64,000 nucleotides of DNA. Source: VXNE01 sp965261535. GTDB taxonomy: Bacteria > Pseudomonadota > Gammaproteobacteria > Pseudomonadales > Azotimanducaceae. Position numbers and translations under genes: made by a program. Below the pieces are notes generated by a model, which saw only the letters and a list, made by a program, of their open reading frames with translations, made no database searches and was not told where the DNA came from. Positions 1 through 9,499 of the stretch are shown piece by piece. Each line of letters starts with the position of its first letter. Position 1 is the first letter of the stretch. The stretch spans positions 2,542,001 to 2,606,000 of the forward strand of contig OZ253469.1 of the NCBI GenBank assembly GCA_965261535.1, given 5' to 3'.

Positions 1-1
1 C

Positions 2-568
2 ATGGCCATCGCGCCGACGGCAACTATCGCGAACGTCGTCGGCGTGTCGCAATCGATTGAACCGACCTACGAAAACCTGTTCGTGAAATCGAACCTGTCC
101 GGCGAGTTCACAGTCGTCAATCCTTATCTTGTCCACGATCTCAAGCAGCGCGGCCTGTGGGATTCGGTGATGGTGAACGACCTCAAGTACTACGACGGCA
201 GCGTGAAGCGGATCGACCGCGTACCCCCGGATCTGAAGGAGCTCTACGCGACGGCGTTCGAAATCGCGCCGCGATGGATCGTCGACGCCGCGAGCCGGCG
301 GCAGAAGTGGATTGACCAGGCGCAGTCCCTGAACCTGTATATCGCCGATGCCGACGGCAAGAAACTCGACATCACCTACCGCATGGCGTGGCTCAGGGGC
401 TTGAAGACCACGTACTACCTGCGGTCGCTCGGAGCGACGGCGACGGAGAAGTCGACGCTCGATGGCGCGGGCACATTGAACGCGGTGGATGCGGGCGCCG
501 CGAGGATGGCAAGCGCCGCACCTCAGGTATGCGCCATCGACGATCCGGAATGCGAAGCATGCCAGTAG
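2..568 (+). CDS. nrdA: Ribonucleoside-diphosphate reductase alpha subunit, C-terminal part
   Basis: This is the last 188 codons of the large subunit of class I ribonucleotide reductase, which reduces ribonucleoside diphosphates to deoxyribonucleotides. The gene enters from outside the window. The fragment shows the conserved SQSIEPTYENLFVKSNLSGE stretch. Near the end, LKTTYYLRS holds the paired tyrosines that pass the radical from the beta subunit. The tail CAIDDPECEACQ supplies the mobile cysteines that re-reduce the active site. nrdB follows 173 bp downstream on the same strand, so the two subunits are probably co-transcribed. The identification is secure; only the 5' end is missing. Confidence 0.95.
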   Translation: MAIAPTATIANVVGVSQSIEPTYENLFVKSNLSGEFTVVNPYLVHDLKQRGLWDSVMVNDLKYYDGSVKRIDRVPPDLKELYATAFEIAPRWIVDAASRRQKWIDQAQSLNLYIADADGKKLDITYRMAWLRGLKTTYYLRSLGATATEKSTLDGAGTLNAVDAGAARMASAAPQVCAIDDPECEACQ

Positions 569-741
569 CAGTAGCCGGAAGAGAACGCGCAGACAACGGA
601 AGAGAACAAACGAACAGACCCTGCCGGGCATAAAAGAGTGCAACCGATAGCACGTAACACGACTAGAAGAGAGAGCCACACGAGAGACGAGAGACGAGTG
701 ACGAGAAAAGAGCGGAACTAGAATCAAAGAGAGGAAAGTAG
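569..741 (+). other. nrdA-nrdB spacer, purine-rich
   Basis: The 173-bp gap has no gene. From about 676 it carries a run of GAGACGA-like short repeats leading into a strong Shine-Dalgarno sequence (GAGGAAAG, 732-739) just before the nrdB ATG. I see no convincing hairpin or terminator, which is consistent with co-transcription of nrdA and nrdB. Confidence 0.4.
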
Positions 742-1998
742 ATGCGTACCGTATTGTCCTGGGATGACTACCAAGACGACGTGGGCGTCGTGGGTGGTCT
801 TGTCGTAGAGAAAACCGGCGAGACTGACCGCGACGACGCGCTCGACGCGCGGATCGAAGCAGCGGAACAGCTACAGTCCCGCGCCGCCACGCCGATGCCT
901 GAACCGAGCGTCGTCGACGAGACGGCGGCCGGGATCGCGAGCGAGGTAGTCGATGGAGTAGCAAGCGGGGTAGACCACCGCGACCGCGTCACGGTGGATC
1001 AGAAAGCCATGATCAACTGCCGAGCCGATCTCAATCAGCTTGTGCCGTTCAAGTACGCCTGGGCATGGCAGAAGTATCTCGACGCGTGCGCGAACCACTG
1101 GATGCCGCAAGAGGTCAACATGAATGCGGACATCATGCTGTGGAAATCCGAAAACGGGCTGACCGAAGATGAGCGCCTGATCATCAAACGCAGCCTCGGT
1201 TTCTTCTCCACCGCGGACTCACTGGTGGCGAACAACCTGGTCCTCGCCATCTACCGCCTGATCACCAATCCCGAATGCCGCCAGTACATTTTGCGCCAGG
1301 CGTTCGAAGAGGCGATTCATACGCACGCCTACCAGTACTGCATCGAGTCTCTCGGCATGGACGAGGGCGAAATCTTCAACATGTATCACGAGGTCGACTC
1401 GGTCGCCGCCAAGGCTTCCTGGGCGCTCATGTACACGCAGGAGCTCAGCGATCCGACCTTTCACACAGGCACCCCGGGTGACGACAAGACACTGCTGAAG
1501 AACCTCATCGCCTACTACTGCGTACTCGAAGGCATCTTTTTCTACTGCGGTTTCACGCAGATTCTGTCCATGGGACGGCGCAACAAGATGACCGGCACTT
1601 CCGAGCAGTTCCAGTACATCCTGAGAGACGAATCCATGCATGTGAACTTCGGCATCGATGTGGTGAATCAGATCAAGTTTGAGAACCCGCATCTGTGGGA
1701 CGAGGGCATGCAGACGCTGGCGAGGGAAATGATCCTTGAAGGCACGGAACTCGAGATCCAGTACGCCCGGGACACGATGCCGCGCGGCGTGCTCGGCATG
1801 AACGCCAACATGATGGCCGACTACCTGCGATTCATCGCCAATCGCCGACTCGTCCAGATCGGTCTTGATGAGCATTTCCCGGGGGTGAAGAACCCGTTCC
1901 CCTGGATGTCCGAAATCATGGACCTCAAGAAAGAGAAGAACTTCTTCGAGACGCGCGTGACGGAGTACCAGACGGGCGGAGCGTTGAGCTGGAGTTGA
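742..1998 (+). CDS. nrdB: Ribonucleoside-diphosphate reductase beta subunit
   Basis: The 418-residue radical-generating small subunit of class I ribonucleotide reductase houses the dimetal-tyrosyl cofactor. The segment EEAIHTHAY (near residues 190-198) has the E-x-x-H-x-x-x-Y spacing of two metal ligands and the radical tyrosine. DESMHVNFG further on supplies another ligand set. The ferritin-like helical core starts near residue 90. It is preceded by a poorly conserved, acidic and Ala-rich extension of about 90 residues, longer than in E. coli NrdB. The start at 742 has a good ribosome binding site and sits next to nrdA. Confidence 0.95.
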   Translation: MRTVLSWDDYQDDVGVVGGLVVEKTGETDRDDALDARIEAAEQLQSRAATPMPEPSVVDETAAGIASEVVDGVASGVDHRDRVTVDQKAMINCRADLNQLVPFKYAWAWQKYLDACANHWMPQEVNMNADIMLWKSENGLTEDERLIIKRSLGFFSTADSLVANNLVLAIYRLITNPECRQYILRQAFEEAIHTHAYQYCIESLGMDEGEIFNMYHEVDSVAAKASWALMYTQELSDPTFHTGTPGDDKTLLKNLIAYYCVLEGIFFYCGFTQILSMGRRNKMTGTSEQFQYILRDESMHVNFGIDVVNQIKFENPHLWDEGMQTLAREMILEGTELEIQYARDTMPRGVLGMNANMMADYLRFIANRRLVQIGLDEHFPGVKNPFPWMSEIMDLKKEKNFFETRVTEYQTGGALSWS

Positions 1999-2468
1999 CG
2001 GGGGAACCGGGCGTGAGGGCGACTTGGCTCGGGCGGTTGTCGTCGGCTGCTCGGGAACGGCTTGGGTGACGACGGGGGCAGTCGCCATCCCGCCGAATAT
2101 CCAACTGAACACTATCAACGCCGCTAGCGTCGACAGCACCGGCTTCCACGCCGATCCCTCGATCTGCACCAGCTCGTCTGGCCCTAGGGGCCGCGTGATT
2201 GCTCAATGCCAAGGGTTGTGAGCCGGTACAGCGCATTGACATACTTCGCCCTTTCGGGCCAAATCCGCGATGTGGCGCGCTGTCGTTGCGTCTTCATTGA
2301 ACGGCATCTGCGCGTCTGCTACGCAAAGATATAGGCGCGCGGATCATGACGATGAACGGGAATCAACGATAGAAATTCTATCGATGATCGCTCCATCCAT
2401 GGCTTATCGTAGGTGTGGGGTGAACCGAACCCTTCTCGCTCCGCGCATCCACCAACCAAAGGAGATTT
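1999..2468. other. Intergenic stretch after nrdB
   Basis: About 470 bp separate nrdB from the next supported gene. Short open frames exist, but none has a recognisable product or a good ribosome binding site. A TTGACA hexamer at 2236-2241 could be a -35 element, but no clear -10 follows. No RNA gene or terminator was recognised. Confidence 0.3.
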
Positions 2469-2693
2469 ATGGTGCCCAAGGAAGCTTACTTGACACGGCT
2501 AGCCCGCAAAGCCCGGCTTCTATTGCCGGATGCGCTTGATCACATTCCCTCAACGCAAGAGATGGAACAATCCGACGATCAGATCGCAAAATCAATCGTT
2601 CAACAGCATGCGGAAGGGTCCGTGCTGCTAGGTGCCGGTCAATTCGAAATCACACGCGACCTTGTGTCGGATGAAGAGATTACCGCTTCCTAG
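2469..2693 (+). CDS. Small hypothetical protein
   Basis: A 74-codon frame is preceded by a strong Shine-Dalgarno sequence (AAGGAG at about 2459-2464) five bases before the ATG, which is the main reason to call it. The product is acidic and soluble, with a basic N-terminal helix (LTRLARKARLLL), and has no motif I recognise. It lies 27 bp upstream of another unknown gene on the same strand, so the two may form a small operon. Base composition here is less G+C-rich than in nrdB, suggesting later acquisition. Confidence 0.5.
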   Translation: MVPKEAYLTRLARKARLLLPDALDHIPSTQEMEQSDDQIAKSIVQQHAEGSVLLGAGQFEITRDLVSDEEITAS

Positions 2694-2720
2694 CTCTAAG
2701 GTCGCAATTGGGGGGCCAAC

Positions 2721-3311
2721 GTGAAATTGCCGCAGGAGTATGCGGGTCGCGTCCAAGGAATCTGCGACTTGTACAATACTCCGGAAGTCGATCTGAAGAA
2801 TATAGGTCGCGTAAAGGATGTCCTTATCGTAACGGCGGTCAATCAACTGCGATATGCGGGGCAGCATCTAGTCCGCGCTCTGTCGTCCCAAGAACCCCAC
2901 AAAATCGATGAGAATCTTGAATCCGCGAAGCGGCATGCTCAACGGGCAATTTATGACGTTGGCGACTCTGCGGTACAGTATTACCTTCAACGCATTGAAA
3001 ATTTGCGCGACCAATTTCCGCGAGTGAATTTCGCGCAGGCCATACCCGATTATGCGGGCATCATCGATACTTTGACGAAAGCGCGAAGAAGTCTCGAAGT
3101 TACGAAGGATGGGCAGCATGATCGCGCCAAGTTCTACGAGGAAACACGTGAACACGTCAACGGGCTGCGTGACGTTTGGAACAGGCTAGAGGCATGTCGT
3201 CCCGACCTGGTTGCCGTGACGCGAGAATCTCGACGAGTGACGCTTCAGACATGGATCGCTATCGCGATTTCGTTAGGCATCCTAGCGATTACAGTGTATC
3301 GCTTCGTTTAG
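2721..3311 (+). CDS. Hypothetical protein with C-terminal membrane anchor
   Basis: The product is 196 residues. The first about 165 are predominantly helical and charged, with heptad-like patterns. They end in a single hydrophobic segment (TWIAIAISLGILAITVYRFV) that would anchor the protein in the inner membrane with almost nothing beyond it. I do not recognise the family. Being a tail-anchored helical protein beside a second unknown gene (2469-2693) suggests an accessory pair. The start is uncertain because the ribosome binding site (GGGGGG just upstream) is weak. Codon use differs from the flanking housekeeping genes. Confidence 0.55.
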   Translation: MKLPQEYAGRVQGICDLYNTPEVDLKNIGRVKDVLIVTAVNQLRYAGQHLVRALSSQEPHKIDENLESAKRHAQRAIYDVGDSAVQYYLQRIENLRDQFPRVNFAQAIPDYAGIIDTLTKARRSLEVTKDGQHDRAKFYEETREHVNGLRDVWNRLEACRPDLVAVTRESRRVTLQTWIAIAISLGILAITVYRFV

Positions 3312-3485
3312 TCCATCAGCCCTCGGGCAACACTTCATTCGCTTCTGACCCCCCGACTAAGTTGGCCAAGGGACTATTCATTAATTAACTTCCCGAATTT
3401 GAGACTTCCCGACGCTGGTATACATCGAGTCCAAGGGAACCAGCATCAGAATCAAGCACCGAAGGAATCGTCGAATTTTGGAACC

Positions 3486-4688
3486 CTACAACCAGAAGAA
3501 CACCCCCGCCAGCGAAGCGCTCATGAGGTTTGCCAGCGTTCCCGCGATCAGCGCCCGCATGCCGAACCGGGCGATGTCCTCCCGGCGGTTCGGCGCGATG
3601 GCGCTCAAGCCGCCGAGCAATATGGCGACGGAACCGAAGTTTGCGAATCCGCACAACGCGAAGGTGACGATGACAACGGTGCCTGCGGACAGCTCGGGGA
3701 TGTGCGGGGCGAAGTCGAGGTAGGCGACGAACTCGTTCAACACGAGTTTCTGGCCGATGAAACTGCCGGCTTCGGCCGCCTCGGCCCAGGGAACGCCGAT
3801 AATCCACGCAACCGGCATGAACAACCAGCCGATGAGCTGCTGGAAGGTCAAATCGGGTGCGCCGAAGAATCCGCCCAGCCAACCGATCATGCCGTTCAGC
3901 AAGGCGATCAGTCCGATGATCGCGATCAGCATCGCCCCCACCGCCGCCGCGATGCGCAAGCCCAGCATCGCGCCATTGGCAGCCGCGTCGAAGATGTTGA
4001 CGCCGCGTTCGTCGTTGAGGTTCGCGATATCGTTCGTGGGTTCCTCCGTTTCCGGAACCATGAGTTTGGCCATCATGAGCCCGCCCGGCGCGGCCATGAA
4101 CGAGGCCGCGATCAGGTATTTGAACTCGATGCCCGCCGCGGCGTAGCCGGCCATGACCGAGCCCGCGACCGTGGCGAGGCCGCCGACCATGACGGCGAAC
4201 AGCTCTGATCGGGTCATGGTTGGGATGAACGGCCGCACAACCAGCGGCGCGTCGACCAGGCCGACGACTACATTGGCCGCCGCGGATATCGATTCCGACC
4301 GACTGGAGCGGAGCGCGCGCTGCAGCAGTCCACCAAAAATCCGCACCACCCAGGTCATGACGCGAAGGTAGTAGAGCACCGCTATCAATGCCGAGAAGAA
4401 GACGATGACGGGCAGCACGCGGAAGGCGAAGATGAATCCGAACGAGTCGGAGGCGAGGCTGCCGAACACGAAATCTATTCCTACCAGGCTGTAGCCGAGC
4501 ACCAGGCTTGCGGCGGCGGCGACCCATTCAAGGATGGTTCGGCCCAGGGGGAGGTACAGCGCGATGGCACCTACGGCGACCTGCAATCCGAACGCGCCCC
4601 CCACGGTTCGCCAATTGACCGCCCTCCGGTCAGCGGACAATAGCCAGGCGAGGGCCGGCAGGAGGCAGATACCGATGAGCCCCGTCAT
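3486..4688 (-). CDS. Concentrative nucleoside transporter (CNT/NupC family)
   Basis: A 400-residue polytopic inner-membrane protein of the CNT family, which imports nucleosides using a sodium or proton gradient. Hydrophobic segments run through the whole length. The family hallmark near residue 345 reads ALCGFANFGSVAILLGG, and the Gly/Ala-rich VGGLATVAGSVMAGYAAAGI segment lies in the middle. Its ATG overlaps the stop of the upstream alpha/beta hydrolase, so the genes are translationally coupled. The substrate cannot be set from sequence alone, so no gene symbol is given. Confidence 0.88.
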   Translation of the reverse strand: MTGLIGICLLPALAWLLSADRRAVNWRTVGGAFGLQVAVGAIALYLPLGRTILEWVAAAASLVLGYSLVGIDFVFGSLASDSFGFIFAFRVLPVIVFFSALIAVLYYLRVMTWVVRIFGGLLQRALRSSRSESISAAANVVVGLVDAPLVVRPFIPTMTRSELFAVMVGGLATVAGSVMAGYAAAGIEFKYLIAASFMAAPGGLMMAKLMVPETEEPTNDIANLNDERGVNIFDAAANGAMLGLRIAAAVGAMLIAIIGLIALLNGMIGWLGGFFGAPDLTFQQLIGWLFMPVAWIIGVPWAEAAEAGSFIGQKLVLNEFVAYLDFAPHIPELSAGTVVIVTFALCGFANFGSVAILLGGLSAIAPNRREDIARFGMRALIAGTLANLMSASLAGVFFWL

Positions 4689-5575
4689 GGCAGGAGGCGA
4701 CCCAGCACCTGCTTCAGCGCATCGATGAACGCCAGGGGCTGATCAAGGAAGACATGATGCTGGGCGTCCTTCACGGCGACGACGGGCGTGTCGCGCCCGA
4801 GCAGTTCCAATGTGTGGTCAAGCGTGCTCGCCGTGAATGAGTTGCTTTCGGCGCCATACACGATACCCACGGGGATCGGTATCGAGCTGTAGTCTTCGGG
4901 TGTGCGGTCAGTGCCCTTGAGGGTCAGGGGTAGCTCCTCGTCGAACTTCCAGGCCCAACCGCCGTCAACTTGCAACAGCGAATGCCTGGCGATGTACTCC
5001 ATGATGTAGCGGTTTTCGCACGGCTGCGGCGGATACAGGCGAAATCGGTTCTCGGCGGACTCCCGGTCGGGGTACACCTTCGGCCGTCCGCCACCCATCA
5101 TGGGCTGGCCCGAAACGGGTTCGTCCGGATGGCGGATGCCCGAGTCCACGAGCACCAGCGCGCCGAAGCGGTCGGCGTAAAGGTTGGCGGCCTTCACCGC
5201 CATCACGCCTCCAAAACTGTGGCCAACGACCACCACATCGCTTCCGAATCCGGCCGCATCGCATACCGCGACGATCTCGCGGGCGTAGGTTTCGGCTTCA
5301 TACGCGTAGCGGTAGTCCGAGTCGCCCATCCCGGTCAGGTCCATCGCGGCAACCCGGTAGTCGTCCAGAAGCTGGGGCGCGATGAAATCCCACCAGCGAC
5401 TGTGGGCGTTCATGCCGTGTATCAACAGCATGCCGGGCGATTCGGCGTTTCCCCAAACCCGGTAGCACACGTCGCAGTCTTCGACCTCGACGGACCGCTG
5501 CTCGCTCGGGGTTTCCACCGCCTGCCAGAACCAGTCGGGTGTCGAACTCGTCGAGGTCTTGTCCCACCTTGCCAT
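4685..5575 (-). CDS. Alpha/beta hydrolase
   Basis: A 296-residue alpha/beta-hydrolase-fold enzyme. LIHGMNAHSRWW (near residues 51-62) forms the oxyanion-hole HG motif. GHSFGG places the nucleophile at about Ser120, and DAQHHVFLDQP near the C-terminus supplies the catalytic His. The start at 5575 (MARWDK) was preferred to a longer open frame because upstream residues do not look like protein in this family. It overlaps the nucleoside transporter gene by four bases. The pairing could mean a hydrolase acting on an imported compound, but the substrate is unknown. Confidence 0.85.
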   Translation of the reverse strand: MARWDKTSTSSTPDWFWQAVETPSEQRSVEVEDCDVCYRVWGNAESPGMLLIHGMNAHSRWWDFIAPQLLDDYRVAAMDLTGMGDSDYRYAYEAETYAREIVAVCDAAGFGSDVVVVGHSFGGVMAVKAANLYADRFGALVLVDSGIRHPDEPVSGQPMMGGGRPKVYPDRESAENRFRLYPPQPCENRYIMEYIARHSLLQVDGGWAWKFDEELPLTLKGTDRTPEDYSSIPIPVGIVYGAESNSFTASTLDHTLELLGRDTPVVAVKDAQHHVFLDQPLAFIDALKQVLGRLLP

Positions 5576-6083
5576 CTGTATCCATCGCAACCGCCGAGAT
5601 TTGACATTAACAGACCCGGCGCGGTTATTGGATTGTGCAATGCCGCCCGCAAGGCAAGAGGCGGGAGAGCCACTTGCGCTGTTCTGAGAGCCGCTGAAAC
5701 AAAGGGCTTGCGGGCGGTGGATTTTTTCTTTACCCCAAGAAACGCGGCATTTCGGACGTTTTCCGACTTCACGGGCCTTGAATCCGAGATTTCCACCCCA
5801 ACGCCCCGTGCTTACCCCAAGCCGTCGAAGTAGGAACGATTCGCATTTAGACACCGTGAAGACCCCACAACGACCAGTTTGACCATCTGCCGCGCCCCCC
5901 GCACGCCTCGCCGAGCCTCTGATTGCTGGGCAACCAGCCGCAATCCGGCGGGGTCCGGCGAAAAACCCTACAGCGCAAGTGCCTCCGGGAGCCGCAGGGT
6001 TTCATCGGAAGGCCAAGTCGAGTACGGTAGTCGTGGAACCTCTCCGGTTGGAAGGTTTCAAAGATATACAGGAGCTGGGCACC
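5576..6083. other. Divergent intergenic region
   Basis: About 500 bp lie between the minus-strand hydrolase and the plus-strand CDGSH gene, so promoters for both must be here. Open frames in it read as low-complexity translations on both strands and none is convincing. I recognise no operator or RNA. Confidence 0.3.
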
Positions 6084-6323
6084 ATGGCGGAGCCGAACAT
6101 TGCGCAAAGGGGGCCGTTCCCGGTCGAAGTCGAAGCTGGAATCAAGTACTTCTGGTGCGCGTGCGGAAAGAGCGGCAATCAGCCTTTCTGCGACGGGTCG
6201 CACGCAGGCAGCGAATTCACGCCAATACGTTACGACGCACAGGCCGGCGGCACCGTGTTCTTCTGCGGATGCAAGCACAGCGCCAACCGGCCGCTCTGCG
6301 ATGGGACGCACAACTCCGTATAG
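6084..6323 (+). CDS. CDGSH iron-sulfur domain protein
   Basis: A 79-residue protein with two CDGSH-type clusters in tandem. The first is CACGKSGNQPFCDGSH and the second CGCKHSANRPLCDGTH. Each offers the three Cys and one His that bind a labile [2Fe-2S] cluster, as in the bacterial two-motif mitoNEET relatives. The start at 6084 is chosen because GGAG sits ten bases upstream and because the N-terminus fits the family; an in-frame extension to 5979 does not. The physiological role of such short proteins is redox or Fe-S related. The DUF349 gene begins 37 bp downstream on the same strand. Confidence 0.88.
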   Translation: MAEPNIAQRGPFPVEVEAGIKYFWCACGKSGNQPFCDGSHAGSEFTPIRYDAQAGGTVFFCGCKHSANRPLCDGTHNSV

Positions 6324-6360
6324 CTGAACATGCGCGAAGTATCCGGGATGACGTCGAGCC

Positions 6361-9102
6361 ATGCTGTCGAGACTCTTCAAACGCAAGCCGCAGACGACGG
6401 ACGCGAATCCGGCACAAAGGCGCGAAGCGTTGCTCGCGCTCGACGATTCCGAACAGGCGGTCCTCGAAGAAGCGGCCAGGACCGATGCCGATACCGGCGT
6501 GCGCACTGCCGCCATCGCGCGCCTGCAATCCGTCGCCGCGCTCGGATCGCTCCTTGATGACGCGGAGGTAGCGAGCGCCGCTGCCACCCGCCTGGCGGAA
6601 CTCGGCGACGATCATGCGTTCGCCGCGCACCCGCTTGTTGTGGTTGCCCACTTTATCCTGACCCCTTCGCCGGACCTTCTCCGCCTGATCGACGATGGCG
6701 AGTTGGGAACGGCCATCGCCGGCTTGCGGGATGTGCAGACCCGGGTCGCGATGGTCCGGGAGGTTACGGGCGAAAGCCGTCTCGCCGTGCTGGAACACGC
6801 CTCGCGCAGTGGGGACAAGGCGGTGCATCGCGTTGTACGCGACCGACTCAATGCATTGAAGCGTCTCAAGCATGAGCATGACGAGTTGGTCGAGCGGGCA
6901 CAGGCACTGATCGATTCGGCGAATCAACTGTCGGCGGGAGATTTTCAGTTCGACGTGAAACGGGAAGCGTTGCTGGTCGAGTGGGATGCGCTCAAGGCGA
7001 GCATGGAGGAAAACGAGAAACACCTCGAATCCTTGGTCGGGGCGTCGGAAGCGCCTGGGGACATGCAGGCGCGATTCCAACTGCCGGAGTCGCCGGCACC
7101 GATGAACGACGGCGACTCGTTCAATGGCCTGCTGACCGAGGCGGAAGGATTGCAGCAGGCCATTTCGGAGGCGGGGGATACCGTCGAAGCGATCTCCGAA
7201 CTGGAAGAGCGGTGGCGCAACGTCGGAAATCGATGGGGAGCCCTCGTTGAGAAGTCGACTCCGCCGGGCGAAACGGCGTCTACTTTTGCGCGATACCGGG
7301 AAGGTATTGGCGATCTCCTCGCTGCGCTGGATAGAGCCGTCTCGTGCAGGACGGAGATAGACGAAATCGTCAATGCCCATGCGGGGCTTGAAACGTCGCC
7401 GGATGACGATTACGAGGCGCGATGGCGATCACAATCGCATGCGCGCCGGCATGTCCGAGTGGCAGAGTCGCTTCGGGGGAACATCGCCTGGCCGGAGAGA
7501 TCTTCGCCTCCAGCGTGGGTCGAGCGGCTGGCGGTTGCGCATGATGCGTTGAAGGCGGTGGAGCAGAGCTGTCGCGATGAATACGCCGCGGTGCAGGAAG
7601 AAATCGAAAAGGCGATCAGTGCGCTCGAGGGCGCGGTTGAAGCGGGTGAGGTGAACGAAGCGCTACGCCTTCAAAGCGAGGCGAACCGTTGGATTCGATG
7701 CCTTCCGAAGTCGGCCCAGGATAGGCACGGCGCGAAGCTCGCGTCGAGTTCGCGTCAGTTGCGTGAACTCGCCGATTGGCAAGCATTCGCATTGCGCGGC
7801 AAACGTGAGGCCCTGTGCGAAGAGATGGAATCGATCGCCGATCATCCGTTGAATCCGAACGCGCAGATGGAACGGATCAAGACGCTCCGAGGTCGCGTCA
7901 AGGCGCTCGGGCGTATTCAGTCGGCCAGGGACCGCGCGTTGATGGAGCGCTTCGATGCGGCGGCGGATCGCGCTTTCGCGCCCTGTCGGCGCCACTTCGA
8001 GCAATTTGCGGAGGAACGCAAGTTCAATCTCGAGCAGCGCCGCACGATTTGCGCTCAACTTGAAGCATTCGTAGAAGAGAATGACTGGGAGCATGCGGAC
8101 TACAGGGGCGTCGAGCAGATTCTGCAGCGGGCGCGAAACGAATGGCGTATCTACCGGCCGGTCGACAGGTCGCCGGGACGCCGGGTCGATTCCCGATTCA
8201 AGGCCGTAACCGAAAGGATCTCAGGCTATCTGCGTAAGGAATGGGAGCGCAACGAGGCGACCAAGACGGCCATCGTTGAAGAAGCTCGGGCTGCTGTGGA
8301 AGCGGCTGGTCCGATACACGATCAGATCCAGCTAATGAAACGGCTGCAGGCGGAATGGCAACGTGTCGGCCCGACGCGCCGTCGCGTCGATCAGGAGCTA
8401 TGGAAGGAGTTTCGCGGCATCTGCGATCAGGTCTTCGCGACCCGTGATGCCGGCCGTGACGAACATCGGTCACAGTTGGCGCAAGCGGTAGACCAGGCGA
8501 ACGCCTTGACCGAAGATCTCGCGCAAGCCGTTGCCGAAGCCGATTCGACCGAAGATGCTCGCCGCCTTCTGAACGCTTGTCGGGCAAAGATTGAAGCCCT
8601 GGAGGGGTTGCCGAGGGAGGTCGAGCGACGGGCGCATCGCATGTTGTCCGACCACGAGCGCGACATTGGCTTGCGCGCGGCGCAGCAACGTCTCCGGGCC
8701 GAGCTGGAGCGAATGGACAGCATCGATGCGCTGGATGCGAGGCTTGCCGGCATCGAACGGGACGGCGGGTCGAAAGAGGCATGGCTCGAGGAAGCCGGCG
8801 AACTTGCGGAGCTGTTCAAGCCGCGGCTCGATCGCGAGGCGTCGCTGGATCTCGTGGCCCTGCGACGCCTGGCCGTCGAAGCTGAAATCGGGGCCGGAAT
8901 CACCTCCCCGCCGGGAGATCAAAGTGTCCGGATGGAAGTACAGGTCGGCCGCCTGCAATCCGGGTTGACGGCGCGGGACCACGACCCGGCGGATGTCGAC
9001 TCGTTGGTCGAGCGGTGGTGTGCCGCAGCCACCCTGCAACACGAAGCGGAAGCGGTCAGGTCGCGCTTTTTTGAAGCAATCCGGCAGATCGTCGAGCACT
9101 AG
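6361..9102 (+). CDS. DUF349 domain-containing protein
   Basis: A 913-residue soluble protein, almost entirely helical and rich in Arg, Glu and Ala, with repeated coiled-coil segments. The C-terminal half carries DUF349-type repeats, for example NEWRIYRPVDR...RFKAVTERI and AEWQRVGPTRR...LWKEFRGICD, where W and F positions recur. The N-terminal 130 residues look like HEAT-type repeats (VLEEAARTDADTGVRTAAIARL). Long DUF349 proteins of about 900 residues are common in gammaproteobacteria. The molecular function is not firmly established, so none is assigned here. Confidence 0.85.
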   Translation: MLSRLFKRKPQTTDANPAQRREALLALDDSEQAVLEEAARTDADTGVRTAAIARLQSVAALGSLLDDAEVASAAATRLAELGDDHAFAAHPLVVVAHFILTPSPDLLRLIDDGELGTAIAGLRDVQTRVAMVREVTGESRLAVLEHASRSGDKAVHRVVRDRLNALKRLKHEHDELVERAQALIDSANQLSAGDFQFDVKREALLVEWDALKASMEENEKHLESLVGASEAPGDMQARFQLPESPAPMNDGDSFNGLLTEAEGLQQAISEAGDTVEAISELEERWRNVGNRWGALVEKSTPPGETASTFARYREGIGDLLAALDRAVSCRTEIDEIVNAHAGLETSPDDDYEARWRSQSHARRHVRVAESLRGNIAWPERSSPPAWVERLAVAHDALKAVEQSCRDEYAAVQEEIEKAISALEGAVEAGEVNEALRLQSEANRWIRCLPKSAQDRHGAKLASSSRQLRELADWQAFALRGKREALCEEMESIADHPLNPNAQMERIKTLRGRVKALGRIQSARDRALMERFDAAADRAFAPCRRHFEQFAEERKFNLEQRRTICAQLEAFVEENDWEHADYRGVEQILQRARNEWRIYRPVDRSPGRRVDSRFKAVTERISGYLRKEWERNEATKTAIVEEARAAVEAAGPIHDQIQLMKRLQAEWQRVGPTRRRVDQELWKEFRGICDQVFATRDAGRDEHRSQLAQAVDQANALTEDLAQAVAEADSTEDARRLLNACRAKIEALEGLPREVERRAHRMLSDHERDIGLRAAQQRLRAELERMDSIDALDARLAGIERDGGSKEAWLEEAGELAELFKPRLDREASLDLVALRRLAVEAEIGAGITSPPGDQSVRMEVQVGRLQSGLTARDHDPADVDSLVERWCAAATLQHEAEAVRSRFFEAIRQIVEH

Positions 9103-9112
9103 CGCCGCAAAT

Positions 9113-9153
9113 CCGTCGCCCTGGCGGGCGCCGTGTTTTGCCCCCGCCCAAGC
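9113..9153. repeat. Dispersed 41-bp repeat, family B, copy 1
   Basis: This stretch, starting CCGTCGCCCTGGCGGGCGCC and ending CCCCCGCCCAAGC, matches 60025-60065 at 40 of 41 positions. It lies just after the DUF349 stop codon. GGCGGG and CCCGCC words allow local pairing, so it may be a REP-type intergenic element. Confidence 0.8.
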
Positions 9154-9405
9154 TAGGCTCCCCTATCGACTGGCGCTCCTTCGCGAGGCTGATGCCGCAT
9201 CTCGGCATCGTGGTGCACCCGCACGGGTTCCGTCATCAATGCGTCTTCACGGTATTCTTCATAGCACCCCTCGCCGCCATTGGCCATCCAGCCGATTTGG
9301 CACCTCCTCACTACCGCGACGGGCCCCTAAGTCCATGCGCTTGCCCATGTCTTCGGCGCCGTGCGACAGCCCGAACCGCGCGATAGTGACGCGGCGCAAT
9401 GCGTA

Positions 9406-9436
9406 GGCGTGGAGGCGTGGAGGCGTGGAGGCGTGG
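9406..9436. repeat. 8-bp tandem repeat
   Basis: The unit GGCGTGGA is repeated almost four times without interruption. It lies outside any supported gene and could vary in copy number by slippage. Confidence 0.8.
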
Positions 9437-9499
9437 TCCCGTGGTCATTGAGAAACGCGTCTCGGAGCGGAACAGCGCAAGGCTAGAAGGCGATGACCT

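Larger units (their letters stand above)
9103..9499. other. Intergenic region with two repeats
   Basis: No supported gene lies between the DUF349 gene and the end of the Sel1-repeat gene. The stretch holds a 41-bp dispersed repeat (9113-9153) and an 8-bp tandem repeat (9406-9436), both listed separately. Confidence 0.5.

Noticed and set aside
1219..2169. Long open frame antisense to nrdB
   Set aside because: It mirrors a strongly conserved gene in G+C-rich DNA, has no ribosome binding site or recognisable motif, and is expected from codon bias.
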